From: an uncultured Cellvibrio sp.
GTDB taxonomy: Bacteria > Pseudomonadota > Gammaproteobacteria > Pseudomonadales > Cellvibrionaceae
Assembly (NCBI GenBank): GCA_946886255.1
Contig: CAMPIG010000179.1
Location: forward strand, 1-8,999
DNA: 8,999 nt
Direction: 5' to 3'
The translations under genes were made by a program, and so were the position numbers. Positions 1 through 3,972 of the stretch are shown here, one piece after another (the first letter of the stretch is position 1; every line of letters starts with the position of its first letter). Below the pieces are notes generated by a model. That model made no database searches. It had not been told where the DNA came from and saw only the letters and a program-made list of their open reading frames with translations.

Positions 1-86
1 CCCAATTGCTGCAGTATCTCCGCAGCGGCCTGCATGGTGGCCCAGTCACTGCGGGAACCCATAATAACGGCGACTTTGTTGCTCAT
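1..86 (-). CDS. purE: PurE, N5-carboxyaminoimidazole ribonucleotide mutase (partial, N-terminus only)
   Basis: Only the first 28 codons and two bases of a 29th are inside the window; the rest lies beyond the left edge. The translation begins MSNKVAVIMGSRSDWATMQ. The VxxIMGSxSDWxTM stretch is the N-terminal signature of class I PurE, where the SD residues sit at the start of the nucleotide-phosphate-binding active site. By family, PurE converts N5-CAIR to CAIR in de novo purine synthesis in the cytoplasm. The start is the ATG at 84-86, with a weak GGA about eight bases upstream. Upstream on the minus strand is a possible -10 (TAATAT, near 115-122) and a perfect DnaA box at 138-146. Identity is confident despite the short fragment, because the motif is very conserved. 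Confidence 0.9.
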   Translation of the reverse strand, partial: MSNKVAVIMGSRSDWATMQAAAEILQQL

Positions 87-137
87 AATGCGCGGTCCAG
101 ATCGGAAAAAAGCGCGCATATTAACACATCACGGACA

Positions 138-146
138 TTATCCACA
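138..146 (+). promoter_or_regulatory. Perfect DnaA box upstream of purE
   Basis: The sequence TTATCCACA matches the high-affinity DnaA box exactly. It lies about 50 bases upstream of the purE start, roughly where a -35 region would be for a -10 at about 115-122. The match is seen directly. DnaA binding and any effect on purE are inference. A second perfect box lies at 5908-5916. Confidence 0.45.
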
Positions 147-218
147 GGGCGCGATTGGGCTTGTCCTCACACTCATCCTTGAGCTCTTCCCGGTCCTTGG
201 CTGGTGTAATTCCGAGAT

Positions 219-512
219 CTAATAATCTTCCGTGCTGCCCTCAACATCACTTTTCTCAGTGATTCCTTTCTCGTATTCCGCTTCAGTCAGCATGTCGTCG
301 CCATTGGTATCCCAAACCGTAAACTTTTTTTCGCTCAAGCCGTGATACAAGGCTTCGCTTTCGCTGATGGATCCATCCTTATTAACATCCAGCACATTAA
401 AGCTGGGCGCCTGTGGACCTTGCGCTGCACCGGGCTGCGCAGGATCGTTTGCTAAAACCAGGGCAGATGAGGCCAGCAAGGCACCGGCAAAAAATATAGA
501 GAGTTTTTTCAT
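219..512 (-). CDS. Small secreted EF-hand calcium-binding protein
   Basis: A 97-aa protein. Residues 1-21 form a clear Sec signal peptide (MKK, a hydrophobic core, then ALVLA with probable cleavage before NDP), so the mature protein of about 76 aa should be periplasmic or exported. A proline/glutamine/alanine-rich linker (24-36) precedes two EF-hand loops: DVNKDGSISESE (42-53), a complete canonical loop, and DTNGDDMLTEAE (68-79), which keeps D1, N3, D5 and E12 but has Asp instead of Gly at position 6. The tail is acidic. Two EF hands separated by about 14 residues form a normal pair, so calcium binding is likely; the partner is unknown. The ATG at 510-512 is chosen because GAGGA sits seven bases upstream; the adjacent ATG (513-515) is equally readable, and the TTG at 528-530 would place the Shine-Dalgarno inside the gene. 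A sigma-54-like element lies upstream (555-570). Confidence 0.82.
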   Translation of the reverse strand: MKKLSIFFAGALLASSALVLANDPAQPGAAQGPQAPSFNVLDVNKDGSISESEALYHGLSEKKFTVWDTNGDDMLTEAEYEKGITEKSDVEGSTEDY

Positions 513-554
513 CATTACATCCTCAATCAATACATTATTTGACGGGGAGGTTAT

Positions 555-570
555 TGCAGGCCCTATGCCA
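555..570 (-). promoter_or_regulatory. Possible sigma-54 (-24/-12) promoter for the EF-hand gene
   Basis: On the minus strand the sequence TGGCATAGGGCCTGCA has GG and GC at the 12-base spacing of sigma-54 promoters (consensus TGGCAC-N5-TTGCA). It departs from consensus at the C of TGGCAC and the first T of TTGC. A start site about 12 bases downstream would give a 5' leader of roughly 30 bases, close to the geometry at the rtcB promoter in this window. A chance match somewhere in 9 kb is plausible, so support rests on position. Confidence 0.35.
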
Positions 571-603
571 ACATTATTTTTTGAAGCGTAAGTTATTGGT
601 AGC

Positions 604-626
604 GAACATTTTTTTTGAAAATGTTC
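604..626. repeat. AT-rich perfect inverted repeat in the spacer upstream of the EF-hand gene
   Basis: Arms GAACATTTT (604-612) and AAAATGTTC (618-626) are perfectly complementary around a five-base loop, followed on the plus strand by TTTTCTTTG. It resembles a plus-strand terminator, but no plus-strand gene precedes it, so it may be an operator for the EF-hand gene or simply A/T-rich structure. The rest of the 531-737 spacer is AT-rich, and I see no gene in it. Confidence 0.35.
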
Positions 627-737
627 TTTTCTTTGTGTGGTGAAGCGTTGGTGAAAATAGGTATTTTTTTACAGGAAATTGTAATTTTTATAGATTTTTA
701 GCGAAGGCGCTACGTTGGGTGATGCTTTACTCGTATA

Positions 738-781
738 AATAACAACAGGCGTAGGTGCTGCCACCTACGCCTGTTGTTATT
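738..781 (-). terminator. 20-bp perfect hairpin terminator at the end of the slipin gene
   Basis: Arms 738-757 and 762-781 are perfectly complementary over 20 bp around a four-base loop (758-761). The G/C-rich core is CAGGCGTAGGTG against CACCTACGCCTG. On the minus strand the stem is followed by an A/T-rich stretch rather than a pure U-run. The slipin stop codon (777-779) lies inside the stem, so the hairpin forms directly at the end of the reading frame. Most likely it is the transcription terminator or 3'-end stabiliser of the rtcB-tRNA-slipin unit. Confidence 0.75.
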
Positions 782-1940
782 GCCGTGCAGTTTTATCAGT
801 TAATCTCACCATGTCATTCATCACACCATCCAGTCCTCCATAAACGTTCAGTGTGTTGATGCGCGCAGTGATCTTCTCCAGAACCTCCAGTTCTTTTAGG
901 CGCAACAGAATCGGATTTCCTTCCATGACCTTGGCGGTGTTATGCAAGGAGCGCGTTGCCTGAGTTTCTTCCTGGCGTTTGATCAAGTTTGCCTCAGCCA
1001 GTTTCTGTGCTTCGACGACCTGGGTCAGTATCGATTTCATTTCGCCAGGTAAGACAATGTCTCTTGCGCCTACCGCCTTCAGGAGCAAACCGTAAGTAGA
1101 TACCTTGGTCGACACCAATTCCAGCAGCTGTTGGTTCAGCGAGTTTTTATCGACTAGCAGCTCATCCAATGTTTGCGTGCCGACGATAGCGCGTAACGCC
1201 AGTTGCAGTTCTCGATAAAGATAGTCCTTCGCATCAGCGAGTGCCGTTTTGGCAATTTCCGGCTCAACGATTTGCCACATGACTGACAGATTGATCCGCA
1301 AGCTAACACGATCCTTGGTTAAAATTTCCTGGCCATTCACTTCCATGTTTTGTAAGCGCAAATCCAGTTGCTTAACCTCAATGACACGATTGAATTTCCA
1401 CCACATATGTAGGCCCGGTTCAATCTTGCCGACGGTTTTTCCGTTAACTTCGAGAAAGCCAATATGGCCTTCAGCAACATTGACCACGGCAATAGATGTC
1501 AGAGCAGAACGGCTTAGTAACGTGTCCCGTGCCGATGACAAGACCCGCATCAATTTCTCGCTAATAGAAAAATTATCGCTGATATCGAGTTTCACAAGTT
1601 CAATATCGTGCTGGGTTTTCCAATAGGCACCGCGCTGGCCCGGAGCTTTAACTTCCCGTAATACGCCTTGCTGATAGACCAACCCCACTTCATGCTCACC
1701 GGTTTCCCAGCGTTGTACATGGGCAGCAAAGGCATCCGGATGTAGCTCCGCCATCAGCAGTACATCTTTATGGATGCCATCCTGCAGAGTGCTTTGAATG
1801 TTGTGGTTTTGCACCTGATATTGATTGCGCCAATCCCAAAGTTTATACACACCTGGCATCAGCACCTTTTCAAATTGCTGGTCTTTGAAGAGCAAACCTT
1901 TTTGTGCTTCGGTAATAATGATTTTCTTTAGATATTTCAT
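777..1940 (-). CDS. Slipin-like SPFH/Band-7 protein of the RNA-repair operon
   Basis: A 387-aa protein. The SPFH (stomatin/prohibitin) core spans about residues 155-310. It includes LRINLSVMWQIVEPE (214-228), GTQTLDELLVDKNSLN (254-269), which resembles the stomatin GTxTLxExLxDR segment, and DIVLPGEMKSILTQVVEAQKLAEA (294-317), the end of the core leading into a charged helix. There is no N-terminal membrane segment, unlike stomatins, so the protein looks soluble or peripherally bound. The first 150 residues are unusual: the pattern GLL-x-x-x-x-x-VLxPGxY-x-x-W recurs at about 15-37, 86-107 and 160-182. The ATG at 1938-1940 has AAGGA six bases upstream. SPFH proteins oligomerise and scaffold; the role here is unknown, but its place downstream of rtcB and the tRNA-like genes, with a terminator at its end, suggests co-expression with RNA repair. 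Confidence 0.82.
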   Translation of the reverse strand: MKYLKKIIITEAQKGLLFKDQQFEKVLMPGVYKLWDWRNQYQVQNHNIQSTLQDGIHKDVLLMAELHPDAFAAHVQRWETGEHEVGLVYQQGVLREVKAPGQRGAYWKTQHDIELVKLDISDNFSISEKLMRVLSSARDTLLSRSALTSIAVVNVAEGHIGFLEVNGKTVGKIEPGLHMWWKFNRVIEVKQLDLRLQNMEVNGQEILTKDRVSLRINLSVMWQIVEPEIAKTALADAKDYLYRELQLALRAIVGTQTLDELLVDKNSLNQQLLELVSTKVSTYGLLLKAVGARDIVLPGEMKSILTQVVEAQKLAEANLIKRQEETQATRSLHNTAKVMEGNPILLRLKELEVLEKITARINTLNVYGGLDGVMNDMVRLTDKTARQ

Positions 1941-1995
1941 GTCGAGTCCTTGTTGTTAAAGAGGCAGAATCTCCGCAACCTTTCGGCTTTAATTG

Positions 1996-2085
1996 TTATG
2001 ACACCTGGGCATGGCGCCTCGAAAACCGCACGACGCACCTGCGCAGCTGCCAGACCTCAACTAAAGGCGATGCAGTTGCTTGCAT
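1996..2085 (-). CDS. Possible 29-aa small ORF between the tRNA-like genes and slipin
   Basis: An ATG at 2083-2085 opens a 29-codon frame ending in TAA at 1996-1998. A strong Shine-Dalgarno-like AAAAAAGGAG lies upstream, but with an 11-base spacer, which is longer than usual. The predicted peptide is basic, with several arginines in its second half, and resembles nothing I know. It lies in the 270-base spacer between the tRNA-like pair and the slipin gene. It could be a real small peptide, a leader ORF, or chance; the ribosome-binding site is the only positive evidence. Confidence 0.22.
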   Translation of the reverse strand: MQATASPLVEVWQLRRCVVRFSRRHAQVS

Positions 2086-2169
2086 GCGATGAGTCACTCC
2101 TTTTTTGATCCTTCACTGAGTGTTCTTCCCTGAAAAATCCTTCTGCTTTCATCATTTGCATGGAGATCT

Positions 2170-2216
2170 GCCGATGCCCTTGCGGGCGGCTACGTATTGC
2201 TACCAGGAAATGGTAG
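2170..2216 (-). ncRNA. Two hairpins immediately 3' of the GUU tRNA-like RNA
   Basis: Hairpin A pairs CTACCA (the CCA end of the tRNA-like RNA, 2211-2216) with TGGTAG (2200-2205) across a five-base loop. Hairpin B (2170-2190) has a GCCG/CGGC base and a CCC/GGG top closed by a GCAA tetraloop, with a three-base bulge. Hairpin A overlaps the tRNA-like acceptor end, so the two folds compete. The minus-strand bases TAGCAAT (2196-2202) are a perfect complement of the 5' acceptor strand ATTGCTA (2281-2287). No U-run follows, so this looks like processing or switching structure, not a terminator. The pairings are seen; the role is inferred. Confidence 0.4.
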
Positions 2217-2287
2217 TGCTAGCCGGAGTCGAACCGGCGACCGTCTCATTAACAGTGAGATGCTCTATCCACTTGAGCTATAGCAAT
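2211..2287 (-). tRNA. tRNA-like gene with GUU (Asn-type) anticodon and encoded CCA, atypical acceptor
   Basis: Read on the minus strand, this gives a complete 77-nt cloverleaf: acceptor ATTGCTA/TAGCACT, U8-A9, D arm GCTC-9-GAGC with GG in the loop, anticodon arm TCTCA-CTGTTAA-TGAGA (anticodon GTT at 2251-2253), variable loop CGGTC, T arm GCCGG-TTCGACT-CCGGC, discriminator A and CCA at 2211-2213. Oddities: base pair 2-71 is a U-C mismatch, the first pair is A-U, and the discriminator is A, whereas bacterial tRNA-Asn carries G73, which AsnRS needs. The body does not resemble E. coli tRNA-Asn. It lies directly after another tRNA-like gene, inside an rtcB operon under a sigma-54 promoter, not a normal housekeeping setting. 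A gene finder would probably call tRNA-Asn(GUU). I think it is more likely a dedicated stress-induced tRNA-like RNA, but a translating tRNA cannot be excluded. Confidence 0.8.
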
Positions 2288-2288
2288 G

Positions 2289-2359
2289 TTCTGTCGACTG
2301 GATTCGAACCAGCGGCACACTGTAAAAACAGTTGCTCTACCAAGCTGAGCTACGACAGT
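2289..2359 (-). ncRNA. tRNA-like RNA lacking an anticodon (four-base UUUU loop)
   Basis: On the minus strand this has the tRNA elements: acceptor ACTGTCG/CGACAGA (six pairs, A-A at 1-72), U8-A9, D arm GCTC-AGCTTGGTA-GAGC, T arm GCTGG-TTCGAAT-CCAGT, a five-base variable region GTGCC, and a discriminator A. The anticodon arm, however, is ACTGT-TTTT-ACAGT: a perfect five-base-pair stem with a four-base loop, three bases short of the invariant seven. D arm to T arm is 20 bases instead of 23, so the other elements keep normal length and the shortfall falls in the loop. Forcing a seven-base loop breaks the stem. No CCA is encoded; after the discriminator there is one base (2288) before the next tRNA-like gene starts at 2287. 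It cannot decode, but should keep the tRNA elbow and acceptor. Candidate roles are decoy, repair mimic or processing leader; all are inference. Confidence 0.72.
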
Positions 2360-2383
2360 TATTTGGTTCTGTTTGACCGCGAT

Positions 2384-2523
2384 ACACACGTCGACCAATG
2401 GCGGGTGTGTCAGGCAGATGATATGAGTCTGCTCCGCTGCGTCCAAACAGTGGTGTGATGAGGTTAGTCATCACGCCGCACCAAATTCTTTTAAACGGAA
2501 ATTAGTGATGAATAAATTCCGTT
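2384..2523 (-). ncRNA. Structured RNA spacer between rtcB and the tRNA-like pair
   Basis: The 190-base gap between rtcB and the tRNA-like genes has no ORF of note but holds a series of inverted repeats: ACACAC/GTGTGT (2384-2389 with 2405-2410), GCAGA/TCTGC (2414-2418 with 2428-2432), a 10-bp arm with one mismatch (2452-2461 with 2468-2477, six-base loop) and AACGGAA/TTCCGTT (2494-2500 with 2517-2523). The heptamer GTGATGA occurs at 2455-2461 and 2505-2511, and its complement at 2468-2474, so two mutually exclusive pairings are possible. The last hairpin lies just downstream of rtcB and could act as a weak terminator or 3' stabiliser. Functional meaning is inferred. Confidence 0.4.
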
Positions 2524-2551
2524 ATAAATACATTTCATAACAGGCTGCGCG

Positions 2552-3778
2552 TTAGCCTTTCACGCACAGTACCTGCTTTAATGTGTGCACAATCTCAACC
2601 AGATCGGATTGTGCATCCATGACTTTTTCAATCGGCTTGTAAGCTGACGGTGTTTCATCGATCACATCTTCATCTTTACGACATTCCACTCCCGCTGTCG
2701 CTGATAAATGTTCGTCCATCGATACGCGACGCTTTGCTTCGGTACGTGACATCACGCGTCCTGCTCCGTGGCTACAGCTGCAAAAACTGTCTTCGTTACC
2801 CAGTCCTCGCACGATGAAAGAACGCGCGCCCATGCTCCCCGGAATAATGCCCATCTCGCCTTTGCGCGCGCTTACAGCGCCTTTGCGGGTAACCCATACA
2901 TCTTTGCCATAATGGTGTTCACGGCTGATGTAGTTGTGGTGGCAGTTCACTGCTTCCACGTGCGATTCAAACGGAATACCAATAACTTCGCGCATGGCTT
3001 GTAGCGTACGTGCCATCATCACTTCGCGATTGATGCGCGCAAAATCCTGAGCCCATGCAACGGCACTGACATAATGATGAAAATGATCGCTACCTTCCGG
3101 CAAATAGGCCAAATCCTTATCTGGCAATTGAATGAACCAACGCTCCATATCTTTTTTTGCCTGTTCAATAAAATGGGTACCAATCCGGTTGCCCACGCCA
3201 CGTGATCCGCTATGCAGCATCACCCACACGGCATCCGCTTCGTCGAGGCAAATTTCAATAAAGTGGTTGCCCGTTCCTAGCGTTCCCAAATGATTAATGT
3301 TGTTGGTGTTCTTCAAAAACGGATGCTTCTCGCATAGCTGGTTGAATCCTTCGTGCAGCAGTTGCCAGGCGTTGGCCACGTCGTCGGGGACATTTGCCCA
3401 GCTGCCAGGGTCACGCGTGCTGCGCAATTGTTTGGCGCGACCGTGGGGTACACGCTTTTCAATCAGGCTGCGCAACGCAGCGAGCGAATCGGGCAATTGG
3501 GTGGCCGTCAGGCTGGTCTTGACGGCCATCATCCCGCAGCCCAGGTCTACCCCCACGGCGGCAGGAATCACCGCGCCAATAGTCGGAATGACGCTACCGA
3601 TTGTTGCCCCTTTGCCCACATGCACATCGGGCATCACGGCAATCCATTTATGGATGAACGGCATCTGGGCCATGTTGCTCAGTTGCGCTTTGGCGTTTTC
3701 ATCGAAGGGCACGCTGCGGGTCCAGGATTTAATCGGTGCCTGGCCTGGAGTATGTAAAACGTCGTAAGAGGTATCCAT
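2552..3778 (-). CDS. rtcB: RtcB, RNA-splicing ligase (3'-phosphate / 5'-hydroxyl RNA ligase)
   Basis: A 408-aa protein, the length I recall for E. coli RtcB. The fold-specific motifs are all present: VGVDLGCGM (75-83, with metal-binding D78 and C81), LGTGNHFIE (167-175, H172), LHSGSRG (188-194, H189), VNCHHNY (277-283, H281) and SCSHGAGR (334-341), where H337 should form the GMP-histidine intermediate. By family, RtcB joins 3'-phosphate or 2',3'-cyclic-phosphate ends to 5'-OH ends using GTP and Mn2+, acting in the cytoplasm on broken tRNA and rRNA. The ATG at 3776-3778 has AGGGA about seven bases upstream. A sigma-54 promoter precedes it and rtcR is divergent, so damage-induced expression is expected. 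The next genes downstream are two tRNA-like genes and a slipin-like gene instead of rtcA. No sign of inactivation. Confidence 0.97.
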   Translation of the reverse strand: MDTSYDVLHTPGQAPIKSWTRSVPFDENAKAQLSNMAQMPFIHKWIAVMPDVHVGKGATIGSVIPTIGAVIPAAVGVDLGCGMMAVKTSLTATQLPDSLAALRSLIEKRVPHGRAKQLRSTRDPGSWANVPDDVANAWQLLHEGFNQLCEKHPFLKNTNNINHLGTLGTGNHFIEICLDEADAVWVMLHSGSRGVGNRIGTHFIEQAKKDMERWFIQLPDKDLAYLPEGSDHFHHYVSAVAWAQDFARINREVMMARTLQAMREVIGIPFESHVEAVNCHHNYISREHHYGKDVWVTRKGAVSARKGEMGIIPGSMGARSFIVRGLGNEDSFCSCSHGAGRVMSRTEAKRRVSMDEHLSATAGVECRKDEDVIDETPSAYKPIEKVMDAQSDLVEIVHTLKQVLCVKG

Positions 3779-3820
3779 CGTATTTTCCCTGTAGCGTTTG
3801 ATCGTTGTGGGAGGTATATA

Positions 3821-3835
3821 GCAAGGGAGTTGCCA
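3821..3835 (-). promoter_or_regulatory. Sigma-54 (-24/-12) promoter of the rtcB operon
   Basis: On the minus strand TGGCAACTCCCTTGC matches the sigma-54 consensus TGGCAC-N5-TTGC with one change and has the required 12-base GG-to-GC spacing. A start site near 3809 would leave a leader of about 30 bases before the rtcB ATG. Sigma-54 dependence is expected, because RtcR carries the GAFTGA loop that contacts sigma-54. Confidence 0.85.
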
Positions 3836-3870
3836 ACTTGGCTCACCGGTCCGCTAAAAAATTCCAAGTT
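3835..3870. repeat. Inverted repeat AACTTGG/CCAAGTT abutting the sigma-54 promoter
   Basis: Perfect seven-base arms at 3835-3841 and 3864-3870 are separated by 22 bases, so their centres lie 29 bp apart (close to three helical turns). The left arm touches the -24 element of the rtcB promoter, so a protein bound here could block or modulate sigma-54 polymerase. Binding is not shown, only the symmetry. Confidence 0.3.
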
Positions 3871-3910
3871 ATTGATTTTAAATAATAAATAAAAATTCTT
3901 GCGGTATTGT

Positions 3911-3960
3911 GGCGGTCGCCCTAGGATGTGCTGGGTTTAAAAAATTATCGAATTTGATAA
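3911..3960. promoter_or_regulatory. Candidate RtcR upstream activator sites
   Basis: Two palindromes lie at about -100 and -145 relative to the predicted rtcB start site, the usual range for bacterial enhancer-binding proteins: GGCGGTCGCC (3911-3920; a second GCGGT lies at 3901-3905) and TTATCGAATTTGATAA (3945-3960, one mismatch). The second ends 12 bases before the rtcR start codon, so binding there could also autoregulate rtcR. I do not know the RtcR recognition sequence well enough to say which is used. Confidence 0.35.
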
Positions 3961-3972
3961 GAGAGTATCTAA

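Noticed and set aside
2057..2161. A 34-codon minus-strand frame starting at 2159-2161
   Set aside because: No Shine-Dalgarno, no recognisable features, and it overlaps the better-supported 29-codon frame.
2324..2328. Homopolymer sequencing error as the cause of the short loop
   Set aside because: Three missing bases in one short run is more than a usual error, and the flanking stem closes perfectly on the observed loop. It remains worth checking in reads.
2289..2359. Reading this as an ordinary tRNA-Lys with anticodon UUU
   Set aside because: A seven-base loop forces stem bases A-G, C-U and three G-U pairs and shrinks the variable region to two bases; the four-base loop gives a perfect stem and normal lengths elsewhere.
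2120..2458. A 112-codon plus-strand open frame, and a 65-codon minus-strand frame at 2249-2446
   Set aside because: Both run across the tRNA-like genes. The plus-strand translation contains the GVEPAT and GFEPAA strings typical of antisense tRNA T-arm artefacts.
2768..3757. Several long plus-strand frames inside rtcB (2768-3004, 3297-3767, 3353-3757)
   Set aside because: They are antisense shadows of a highly conserved gene and have no protein-like features.
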